A stretch of DNA of 10,000 nucleotides, from NCBI GenBank assembly GCA_034096865.1, contig JAWQFJ010015258.1, positions 1-10,000 of the forward strand, in the 5' to 3' direction. This document shows, piece by piece, positions 1 through 7,617 of this stretch; within the stretch, counting starts at the first letter, position 1, and each line of letters opens with the position of its first letter. The notes beneath the pieces are model-generated. The model searched no databases. It was given only the letters and a program-made list of their open reading frames with translations, and had not been told where the DNA came from. Source of the DNA: Theodoxus fluviatilis. Lineage: Eukaryota; Mollusca; Gastropoda; Cycloneritida; Neritidae. The position numbers were made by a program, and so were the translations under genes.

Positions 1-388
1 TTCTTCATATTTGCAGTTAATGAGATAAAGATTGATTGACAGACAGATTTTTTGAGTTGATTTGTATTGAGAGGAGAGAGAGATTGAGAGAGAATTTGTG
101 TAGGCCGAGTGCCCTGTTAAAAAATGTAATTACCAAGCAGTTATGAAACTGGGAACATACATATATCAGTCAGCCATGGGCACAAGATGAATGCTGGAGG
201 ACTTTTTGGATGAGAGAGAGTTTGTGTCTTTTTACCGATGATGACGAAATCTGAGAGGGCTCTCGTGAGGTGGTTGGAGGTGAAACTGGGATCATGGGCG
301 AAAGTGGAGTCGAGGGACGTTGAGTGGAGATGTAGGTCCGATTAGCAATGAATGATTTGACCCCTTGGAGACTTCGTTGAGCACAGGA
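1..388. other. unique sequence, no gene recognised
   Basis: Complex, slightly AT-rich sequence with only a short GA-rich patch near 69-93. Open frames here are short (under about 95 codons), overlap each other on both strands and run into the neighbouring GA tract, where stops are depleted by composition. I recognise no domain, splice structure, tRNA or transposon terminus. It may be intergenic or intronic; the sequence does not decide between these. Confidence 0.6.
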
Positions 389-552
389 TGGAGAGAGAGA
401 GGAGAGAGAGGAGGAAAGAGGAGACGAACGAGACGAGAAGAAAGACAAGAAGAAAGAGAGAAAGAGCGAGAGAGAGAGAGAGAGAGAGAGAGAGCAAACT
501 TCGAGAGTAGAAGAGGAAAGGGGACGAAGGAGACGACACGAGAGGAGCAGTT
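389..552. repeat. GA-rich purine tract with (GA)n core
   Basis: The + strand is almost entirely purine, built from GAGA, GGAGA, AAGA and ACGA units. The purest part is an uninterrupted (GA)n run of 27 bases at 468-494. Scattered single C and T bases elsewhere suggest an older, partly decayed microsatellite. The tract lies about 460 bp from a CT tract of opposite strand polarity. Open frames across it encode only Arg/Glu or Ser/Leu runs and are not evidence of genes. Confidence 0.9.
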
Positions 553-1008
553 CGAGTGCAGCAGAGTGAGGCAGCGTTTCTCACGACAGGCAATGAAGAG
601 CAGACTGCGCACCTTGCCCTGACTCTGGCACTGTCCCTCGTCTCGCTGATAGCACCGCGCCCTCACCTCCCTAATGGTTCCACCAGATACACGCTGATTG
701 CAGTAATTGCTTTGCGGGGTCCCGCTGCCAAGTCTTTGTGTCCCAGACGGAGATATTGCTTGGTCTCTGGACGCGGATTGACTAGAAAGGTCACTGGACC
801 TACCACTGCTCCCAGTGGCACAGACGCGTAATTGGGTCTGTCGTGCGCTTTCATTGGCGCAATGAAATGCTCCGGCTTCCTCCCATGATTTGAGTGATTT
901 TGCGTGGGTGTTTTTTTCCTTCTTTCTTTCTGCGTTGCCGCCATAGAGCAAACTTTATCATGTGAATTTTATCTACGCAGAGTTTGCTGTGTCCTTATCA
1001 GATGAAAG

Positions 1009-1011
<3 letters not shown>
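553..1011. other. unique island between GA and CT tracts
   Basis: This is ordinary-complexity sequence with somewhat higher GC than the flanks. Overlapping open frames of about 90 codons occur on both strands, and a longer minus-strand frame of about 219 codons (292-951) spills into the GA tract. None encodes a family I recognise. A T-rich pyrimidine stretch near 911-930 is followed by a CATAG at 942-946, which resembles a splice acceptor, but without a supported exon this cannot be called. Confidence 0.55.
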
Positions 1012-1092
<81 letters not shown>

Positions 1093-1149
1093 CCTCTCTC
1101 TCTCTATCAATCTACCTCCCAATATCCCTCTCTTTATCTCTCTCTTTCT

Positions 1150-1189
<40 letters not shown>
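1012..1189. repeat. compound (CT)n microsatellite
   Basis: There is a near-perfect CT run of about 64 bases at 1012-1075, then an interrupted CT block to about 1106. A more complex pyrimidine-rich link with ATC and TTTC variants follows, then a second clean CT run at about 1158-1188. The open frames across it, on both strands, are Ser/Leu or Arg/Glu runs caused by the dinucleotide, not coding sequence. Length polymorphism between individuals would be expected. Confidence 0.97.
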
Positions 1190-1190
<1 letters not shown>

Positions 1191-1613
1191 ATAGAGAAAG
1201 TTCAAACATCTGCTGGGTAAAGGTTTTTTGGATTAAACCCGAGAACATTTAACCATATTATATATGGGGAGCTTGATAAATGTTCCCCTACATATTGAAC
1301 GTTGCAAACGAGCATTAAAATACTTGCTGAAACTAGGCAGGATGAACACTTACACTTTAGGGTACCCAAACACGCTCACTCAATGCTTTGTCGTTCCCCC
1401 AGTACAGTTGACAGAAGCTGGTCTGCTGAAATTAATGCGATCAATGTGGAAAAATTCCTAGATGCATTAATCTGAGTTAGGATCAGAGTGAAATATTAGG
1501 AAAATCTGTAATGTCCATTTGTTAACAAACGGAAGGCGAGAAAACCTTTTTGTTAGTGTGATTATTTGATAAATCGTGCATTAAAAAGATACAGAGCAGA
1601 CGTCCGTTTCTGA
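1190..1613. other. AT-rich unique sequence left of the satellite
   Basis: No gene is recognised in this stretch. A 65-codon + strand frame starts at 1264 and ends at 1461, but it is short, isolated and matches nothing I know. The segment contains a nested inverted repeat (1243-1285) and then runs directly into the first satellite monomer. Sequence just before the array (about 1575-1610) shows at most weak resemblance to the monomer, so the left array edge appears sharp. Confidence 0.55.
1243..1285. repeat. nested inverted repeat (potential cruciform)
   Basis: Perfect 9-bp outer arms, gaacattta (1243-1251) and taaatgttc (1277-1285), enclose an inner 6-bp inverted repeat, ccatat (1253-1258) and atatgg (1262-1267), with a 3-base loop. 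A competing pairing exists between gggga (1266-1270) and tcccc (1284-1288). The structure is AT-rich and could extrude as a hairpin or cruciform. No function is implied, since AT-rich DNA produces such pairings by chance fairly often. Confidence 0.5.
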
Positions 1614-2618
1614 AACAATTCTCATCACTAATGTAAAGTACAAAGTATACGACCACTTACGATGTATAGAGGGCGTATGAAACAATTCTCATCACTAATG
1701 TAAAGTACAAAGTATACGACCACTTACGATGTATAGAGGGCGTATGAAACAATTCTCATCACTAATGTAAAGTACAAAGTATACGACCACTTACGATGTA
1801 TAGAGGGCGTATGAAACAATTCTCATCACTAATGTAAAGTACAAAGTATACGACCACTTGCAATGTATAGAGGGCGTATGAAACAATTCTCATCACTAAT
1901 GTAAAGTACAAAGTATACGACCACTTACGATGTATAGAGGGCGTATGAAACAATTCTCATCACTAATGTAAAGTACAAAGTATACGACCACTTACGATGT
2001 ATAGAGGGCGTATGAAACAATTCTCATCACTAATGTAAAGTACAAAGTATACGACCACTTACGATGTATAGAGGGCGTATGAAACAATTCTCATCACTAA
2101 TGTAAAGTACAAAGTATACGACCACTTACGATGTATAGAGGGCGTATGAAACAATTCTCATCACTAATGTAAAGTACAAAGTATACGACCACTTACGATG
2201 TATAGAGGGCGTATGAAACAATTCTCATCACTAATGTAAAGTACAAAGTATACGACCACTTACGATGTATAGAGGGCGTATGAAACAATTCTCATCACTA
2301 ATGTAAAGTACAAAGTATACGACCACTTACGATGTATAGAGGGCGTATGAAACAATTCTCATCACTAATGTAAAGTACAAAGTATACGACCACTTACGAT
2401 GTATAGAGGGCGTATGAAACAATTCTCATCACTAATGTAAAGTACAAAGTATACGACCACTTACGATGTATAGAGGGCGTATGAAACAATTCTCATCACT
2501 AATGTAAAGTACAAAGTATACGACCACTTACGATGTATAGAGGGCGTATGAAACAATTCTCATCACTAATGTAAAGTACAAAGTATACGACTACTTACGA
2601 TGTATAGAGGGCGTATGA

Positions 2619-3288
2619 AACAATTCTCATCACTAATGTAAAGTACAAAGTATACGACCACTTGCAATGTATAGAGGGCGTATTAAACAATTCTCATCAC
2701 TAATGTAAAGTACAAAGTATACGACCACTTGCAATGTATAGAGAGCGTATGAAACAATTCTCATCACTAATGTAAAGTACAAAGTATACGACCACTTGCA
2801 ATGTATAGAGGGCGTATTAAACAATTCTCATCACTAATGTAAAGTACAAAGTATACGACCACTTACGATGTATAGAGGGCGTATGAAACAATTCTCATCA
2901 CTAATGTAAAGTACAAAGTATACGACCACTTACGATGTATAGAGGGCGTATGAAACAATTCTCATCACTAATGTAAAGTACAAAGTATACGACCACTTGC
3001 AATGTATAGAGGGCGTATTAAACAATTCTCATCACTAATGTAAAGTACAAAGTATACGACCACTTGCAATGTATAGAGAGCGTATGAAACAATTCTCATC
3101 ACTAATGTAAAGTACAAAGTATACGACCACTTGCAATGTATAGAGGGCGTATTAAACAATTCTCATCACTAATGTAAAGTACAAAGTATACGACCACTTA
3201 CGATGTATAGAGGGCGTATGAAACAATTCTCATCACTAATGTAAAGTACAAAGTATACGACCACTTACGATATATAGAGGGCGTATGA
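2619..3288. repeat. 335-bp (5-monomer) higher-order duplication in the satellite
   Basis: Monomers at 2619, 2686 and 2753 carry the linked change ttACGatg to ttGCAatg. The first and third also have gcgtatTa, and the middle one has agagAgcg. Two consensus monomers follow. The same five-monomer pattern recurs at 2954-3288, exactly 335 bp later, and the only change I see is gatAta for gatGta in the fifth monomer. This fits a block duplication by unequal exchange or replication slippage that is younger than the monomer variants themselves. Confidence 0.85.
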
Positions 3289-4026
3289 AACAATTCTCAT
3301 CACTAATGTAAAGTACAATGTATACGACCACTTACGATATATAGAGGGCGTATGAACCAATTCTCATCACTAATGTAAAGTACAAAGTATACGACCACTT
3401 ACGATGTATAGAGGGCGTATGAAACAATTCTCACACTAATGTAAAGTACAATAGAACGACTTACTTACGATGTTTAGAGGGCGTCATGAAACAAATTCTC
3501 ATCACTATGTAAGTTCAAAAGTATACGTACTACTTACGATGTATAGAGGGCGTATGAAACAATTCTCATCACTAATGTAAAGTACAAAGTATACGACCAC
3601 TTGCAATGTATAGAGGGCGTATTAAACAATTCTCATCACTAATGCAAAGTACAAAGTATACGACCACTTGCAATGTATAGAGAGCGTATGAAACAATTCT
3701 CATCACTAATGTAAAGTACAAAGTATACGACCACTTGCAATGTATAGAGGGCGTATTAAACAATTCTCATCACTAATGTAAAGTACAAAGTATACGACCA
3801 CTTACGATGTATAGAGGGCGTATGAAACAATTCTCATCACTAATGTAAAGTACAAAGTATACGACCACTTACGATATATAGAGGGCGTATGAAACAATTC
3901 TCATCACTAATGTAAAGTACAATGTATACGACCACTTACGATATATAGAGGGCGTATGAACCAATTCTCATCACTAATGTAAAGTACAAAGTATACGACC
4001 ACTTACGATGTATAGAGGGTGTATGA
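2954..4026. repeat. 604-bp (9-monomer) higher-order duplication in the satellite
   Basis: Seven monomers at 2954-3422 are repeated at 3558-4026, offset by 604 bp. The shared markers come in order: the GCA/TTA triplet block, a consensus monomer, gatata, acaaTg plus gatata, then gaaCcaattc. I found two differences, aatGCaaag in the monomer at 3625 and gagggTgtat in the one ending at 4026. Two indel-rich monomers (3423-3557) lie between the copies, making a nine-monomer unit. Confidence 0.85.
3423..3557. repeat. two indel-rich degenerate monomers
   Basis: The monomers at 3423-3489 and 3490-3557 differ from consensus by clusters of single-base insertions, deletions and substitutions, such as ctcacacta, gcgtcatga, acaaattctc, cactatgtaagttc and gtatacgtactac. 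Every neighbour is nearly perfect, so the damage is confined to this pair. It sits exactly at the junction between the two halves of the 604-bp duplication. Either real local decay or uncorrected read error at an assembly seam would explain it. Confidence 0.8.
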
Positions 4027-4294
4027 AACAATTCTCATCACTAATGTAAAGTACAAAGTATACGACCACTTTCGATGTATAGAGGGCGTATGAAACAATT
4101 CTCATCACTAATGTAAAGTACAAAGTATACGACCACTTACGATGTATAGAGGGCGTATGAAACAATTCTCATCACTAATGTAAAGTACAAAGTATACGAC
4201 CACTTACGATGTATAGAGGGCGTATGAAACAATTCTCATCACTAATGTAAAGTACAAAGTATACGACCACTTACGATGTATAGAGGGCGTATGA

Positions 4295-4350
4295 AACAAT
4301 TCTCATCACTAATGTAAAATACAAAGTACACGACCACTTACGATGTATGA
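4295..4350. repeat. satellite monomer with 11-bp internal deletion
   Basis: Relative to consensus this monomer lacks agagggcgtat between gatgtat and gaaac. The deleted piece is bounded by a repeated tat, which fits slippage between short direct repeats. It also carries two substitutions, taaaAtac and gtaCacg. It is the only copy with a multi-base deletion and shifts the phase of all following monomers. Confidence 0.85.
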
Positions 4351-4558
4351 AACAATTCTCATCACTAATGTAAAGTACAAAGTATACGACTACTTACGAT
4401 GTATAGAGGGCGTATGAAACAATTCTCATCACTAATGTAAAGTACAAAGTATACGACCACTTACGATGTATAGAGGGCGTATGAAACAATTCTCATCACT
4501 AATGTAAAGTACAAAGTATACGACCACTTGCGATGTATAGAGGGCGTATGAAACAATT

Positions 4559-4707
4559 CCTCCACCACAAAGTGAGGACTGGAAGACATGCTAGGACATG
4601 TGGTTTTCTTTGCTCAAATGATGTAACAATGTCTACTTGTGTAACCTGTATTTGAAGTAGACCGAATGGCCTAAGTAAAACAGATCTGTTCATTCAGTTC
4701 CGTTCGA

Positions 4708-4709
<2 letters not shown>
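4559..4709. other. short unique spacer right of the satellite
   Basis: The array stops abruptly after tgaaacaattc. The next bases, ctccaccacaaagt, resemble a badly decayed monomer start, so the true edge may lie slightly further right. The rest is unique sequence up to the CT tract. A 64-codon minus-strand frame spans the spacer and the last monomer, with no recognisable content. Confidence 0.6.
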
Positions 4710-4790
<81 letters not shown>

Positions 4791-4805
4791 TCGTGCACAC
4801 ACACA
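4710..4805. repeat. compound (CT)n(CA)n microsatellite
   Basis: A perfect CT run (4710-4744) passes directly into a perfect CA run to about 4784, then an imperfect CA part with gcacac and tcgtgcac interruptions. Degenerate CA-like sequence continues to about 4842. The alternating purine/pyrimidine CA half has Z-DNA potential, a known property of such repeats. It lies about 150 bp from the end of the satellite. Confidence 0.97.
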
Positions 4806-6456
4806 ATTACATACAGGCGCGCACGAGCGCATACAAACACACTGTAAGAAAGTTTACATACTCTCGTGAGTGCCTTGTGTCTTCACTTAGTCGTTTGTGT
4901 AATGTTTAATGAGTCGTAAAACCAAAAGTACTGGATGACGTGCGTTTACATGCAAGCGTTTTGCCTGTTGCCCTCTCCCTGAGCAGGAACACCCTCTATG
5001 CAGCAGAAGAGAATCCTTCACAGACGAGATCAATATACACCCTGTCACGAAGGCAACACTCCACAACACCGCATCGTCCCTGGAGTGGCCGTCAAAGGTT
5101 AGGCCTGTAACACGACCTCTTTGTTTCTCTACGAGAGTCCACGTCACACCATGCCTAGTCTTGCAGACCACTGGCAGTGAGGATAATGGTCAGGCCTTTT
5201 GGGAGGAGAGTGTTTGCCGAACGTCATCTCATGTACATTATCCTATCGGTTGGATGACTATTGTTTCCTTTGATGTTGGACGCATGAGCCATTATCAAAC
5301 CATGTGTCACTTGGGAAAGCCACAATGACCATGAGTATATGTTCCAATTATGCAAAGCAAATATATGCAGCTACCGGGTCGACGCAACCTACCTACAAGA
5401 GTTTCTTACAGACGCACTTGCGGTTCAAGGTTCCGCTCTCTCCCTTTCGGGAGGCCAGACGTGAATTTGACATTTGCCCGTCCAAACACAAGGAGGAGGA
5501 TTTTCGAGATGTTGAAATTGGCTTCCCTCCAAGTGGGCCACTACTGCAAGAACAGGTTCTCTCTTAGCCGTCTCGTTAGGGGGCTGTGTGCTGTTCTTGT
5601 GCCATATCTTCGCCATCGGTAAATCGACTCCAGCATTGAGATGATGTTTCCTGTTTTTCCTGTCACGGAGAGCTCTCCATTACGAGCCGCTGCCTTGGTC
5701 TCCACACAGGAAGCTCTCTTTCCCAACTTTATTGCTCCAGCAAAAGGAAGACAGGGACCGTTTTTGCGTTGCTTTGGGACGTGGACTTTCCAAACCTTTT
5801 GCGGAGGAGGTGTAAAGATTTTCGGTCTGGAAATGTCTACGTGCCTGCACCTCTTCGGCAGAAAACGGCACCAGGTCGCGTTCAGAGCGAGGGAAGCCAG
5901 AACCTGATGAAAGTGACTTCCTGTGAGTGCCGTGTTTACTTCCATGTGCGTCTGCAGGCTTCTCTCCAGGCCTGCAGAACTGTCTTTGAGAGAAGAGTAA
6001 GGAACAGGGGCCTTGTTGAGATAGAGAGGTTTTAGAGCATTGAACCATCCCTACAGTCTCAAGTCTAGGAAGACTGGCTTTACAGCCGCAATAATAGATT
6101 ACTTCAAACAATATTTATTTCAAACCTGGTTTAACACGAGGAATAAAAATGTTGATTGTCTTTTCTTGCCGTCATGACTATGATGTATCTACCACGATGT
6201 GTTTGTTTTAGTCGAATTATTTTTTGTTCTCCCAGAAACGGTACACCTGCGAAGGAGGGAGGTTGTGCTACGTGGTTTTGTAAATTCTGTTCATTAATGT
6301 AAGGGAGTTGGTTGAGAAGGCTATTGAATTTCACAAATTGTATCGAAGTGCACCAAATACCGACGCAGAATGCAAGTTTACATATCAGTCTAGAGAGTGT
6401 ATGACATTGAACCGTAATACTCATTTTTTTACGCTACACTTGGCCCAGCCTGCTGG
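4806..6456. other. largest unique region, no gene recognised
   Basis: About 1.65 kb of normal-complexity sequence. Open frames of 85-143 codons overlap on both strands between about 5300 and 6110, including minus-strand frames at 5541-5945 and 5680-6111 and a plus-strand frame at 5304-5567. Their mutual overlap, lack of recognisable domains and lack of an obvious exon-intron pattern give no reason to prefer any of them. A 9-bp inverted repeat, aggataatg (5180-5188) and cattatcct (5236-5244), and a small hairpin, ctccc/gggag at 5440-5453, are present. An AATAAA at 6142-6147 is followed by T/G-rich sequence but has no supported transcript upstream. A diverged exon or UTR here cannot be excluded. 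Confidence 0.5.
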
Positions 6457-6688
6457 CGTGCTTGCCAGTCTGTCTCCTTGCCTCTCTGCCTGCCTACCTG
6501 CCTGTCTGCCTACCTGTCTCTCTGCCTGCCTATCTGCCTGTCTGCCTATCTGCCTGTTTGCCTATCTGCCTATCTACCTACCTGTCTCCCTCCTTGCCTT
6601 ACTGCCTGCCTGTCTGGCTGCCAACCTCCCTGCCTCTCTGCCCGTCTTTCTACTTTTCCTCCTGCCTGCCTGTCTGTCTGTCTGTCTA

Positions 6689-6722
<34 letters not shown>

Positions 6723-6803
6723 TGTCTGCCTGCACGTCTCTCTACCTTTCCTCCTGCCTGACTGTCTGCACGCCCACCTGCCTGCCTACCAGCCTGTCTG
6801 TCT
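6457..6803. repeat. TRYC (CCTG-like) tetranucleotide repeat tract
   Basis: This is a period-4 tract in which nearly every unit is TGCC, TGTC, TACC, TATC or TCTC. The cleanest (CCTG)n part lies at about 6687-6720. Four-base periodicity without stops opens several + strand frames reading Cys-Leu-Pro-Ala patterns, including a 328-codon frame over 6308-7294. These are compositional artefacts. The variant units suggest an old, long tract that has accumulated transitions. Confidence 0.92.
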
Positions 6804-6846
6804 GGTTGGTTGGTTGGTTGGTTGGCTGGCAAGCTGGCTGGCTGCC
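6804..6846. repeat. (GGTT)n/(GGCT)n block of opposite strand polarity
   Basis: The pyrimidine-rich CCTG-like tract switches abruptly at 6804 to five GG-starting units of GGTT and then GGCTGGC, AAGCTGGCTGGCTGCC. The + strand therefore changes from C/T-rich to G/T-rich while keeping a four-base period. The run of GG dinucleotides separated by TT fits a two-layer G-quadruplex pattern. The block could also pair with CC-rich units just upstream (such as ctaccagcc) as a hairpin, which might reflect a fold-back origin. Confidence 0.85.
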
Positions 6847-6933
6847 TAACTACCGTTCTACCTGCCTTCGTGTCCGTTTGTCCATCTGCCTGCCCGACCA
6901 CCTGCGCGTCCGTCCATCCCACTCTCCCACTCT
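6847..6933. other. transitional C-rich sequence
   Basis: Degenerate CCTG-like units (cctgcc, gtccg, catctgcctgcc) grade into C-rich sequence with tcccactctccc units. I see nothing gene-like here. It connects the tetranucleotide tract to the C-run block and the downstream CT microsatellite, so 6457-7068 is one continuous simple-repeat domain of about 0.6 kb. Confidence 0.6.
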
Positions 6934-6958
6934 CCCCCTCTCCCCACCCCCCACCCCC
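6934..6958 (-). other. G-quadruplex / i-motif candidate
   Basis: Four C runs of 5, 4, 6 and 5 bases occur at 6934-6938, 6942-6945, 6947-6952 and 6954-6958, with spacers of 3, 1 and 1 bases. On the minus strand this meets the canonical pattern of four G runs of at least three with short loops. The very short loops favour a parallel quadruplex. The + strand has matching i-motif potential. No nearby promoter or gene is seen, so any role is unknown. Confidence 0.8.
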
Positions 6959-6960
6959 AC

Positions 6961-6969
6961 CTCTCTCTG

Positions 6970-7000
<31 letters not shown>

Positions 7001-7011
7001 GTGTCTCTCTC

Positions 7012-7068
<57 letters not shown>
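6961..7068. repeat. (CT)n microsatellite with CTGT interruptions
   Basis: A CT dinucleotide run with periodic ctgtct interruptions in its first half becomes clean after about 7020. It directly follows the C-run block. Open frames over it give Ser/Leu or Glu/Arg runs and carry no coding meaning. Confidence 0.96.
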
Positions 7069-7069
<1 letters not shown>

Positions 7070-7617
7070 TTCCGCCTACCCAAAGCAAAGCCCATGCGAG
7101 CGGAGACTGCAATGGTCTTGAGACCGCAGACTCTGAGCCACGACGCAGATTTATGCAGACTAGGCACCAATTTTACTGCCCGAGACCATAGAACCGGATC
7201 CATCCGCCAAGACAATGTGGGCGGTCTCGACTCGCTAAATGTCGAAGCTACCCGTGGCTGCAGTCAGGCAGTCAAAAGCCTGGACTCGGAATGACTGACG
7301 TTGGTGTACGTAGACGTCTGTATAGGGATTGACTCCCTGGTGTAATATCAGACGACTGGTAGTCACGATAATTAGCCAAGAGTTGACAAATGTGTTGGGC
7401 GTCATGGAGAAACTACAACATCGAAACGTGCCGTTGTCAGCGGTGGAGACAGAGAGTGAGAGAGGGGATGAAGCAATTATAGTAGAATGTGAGAGTGATT
7501 CCATTTAGTCATTTGGGAGATTGACACAAGGCGAACACAAGCGATGTCAAAGGTTCCATCAATTTCAGGCTTGAATGGAAGTGAAAAATGGTTCCTTACT
7601 TTACAATACAAAAGGAG
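7069..7617. other. unique island, no gene recognised
   Basis: Normal-complexity sequence lies between a pyrimidine-rich and a purine-rich repeat domain. Frames that cross it are mainly tails of low-complexity frames from either side. A short minus-strand frame (7235-7504, 89 codons) is internal but unrecognisable. I see no tRNA boxes, transposon ends or clear splice signals. The last part passes smoothly into the Glu/Gln-type tract at about 7609-7640. Confidence 0.55.

Larger units (their letters stand above)
1614..4558. repeat. 67-bp satellite array, 44 tandem monomers
   Basis: The consensus unit is exactly 67 bp, for example 1681-1747. It starts aacaattctcatcactaatg, contains the palindrome gtatac, and ends gagggcgtatga. 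Monomers start at 1614 + 67k with no net indel up to 3490. One monomer (3490-3557) is 68 bp and one (4295-4350) is 56 bp, so the positions give 44 complete monomers plus a 7-base stub. The left third is nearly homogeneous; the centre and right carry linked variants in a higher-order pattern. Because 67 is not a multiple of 3, minus-strand frames read through about three monomers before a stop. The repeated 63-codon Tyr-rich frames are therefore artefacts. The monomer has weak 5-bp inverted arms, atacg and cgtat. I do not recognise the family and see no CENP-B-box-like motif. Confidence 0.97.

Noticed and set aside
911..946. Pyrimidine tract followed by CATAG, resembling a 3' splice site
   Set aside because: No downstream exon with coding character follows; the sequence soon becomes a CT microsatellite.
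292..951. 219-codon minus-strand frame
   Set aside because: Much of its length is the Ser/Leu translation of the GA tract and the rest matches nothing known.
553..1011. tRNA-derived SINE
   Set aside because: I looked for Pol III A and B boxes and found no convincing pair, no A-rich tail and no flanking target-site duplication.
1762..4165. Recurring 63-codon Tyr-rich minus-strand frames inside the satellite
   Set aside because: A 67-bp unit cycles through all three frames, and the repeated frame is the only stop-free span per 201 bp. There is no start context or coding signature.
1614..4558. CRISPR-like array
   Set aside because: The whole 67-bp unit is repeated with no unique spacers, and the context is eukaryotic.
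5541..6111. Overlapping minus-strand frames of 134 and 143 codons, with + strand frames over the same DNA
   Set aside because: There is no recognisable domain, the frames overlap in competing phases, and no splice or promoter context supports one. They are not called as genes.
6142..6147. AATAAA polyadenylation signal with T/G-rich sequence downstream
   Set aside because: A six-base motif is expected by chance in AT-rich DNA, and no upstream exon or transcript is supported.
6308..7294. 328-codon + strand open frame with Cys-Leu-Pro-Ala repeats
   Set aside because: It follows the stop-free four-base repeat and the CT microsatellite, begins at a non-ATG codon, and other frames over the same DNA are also open.
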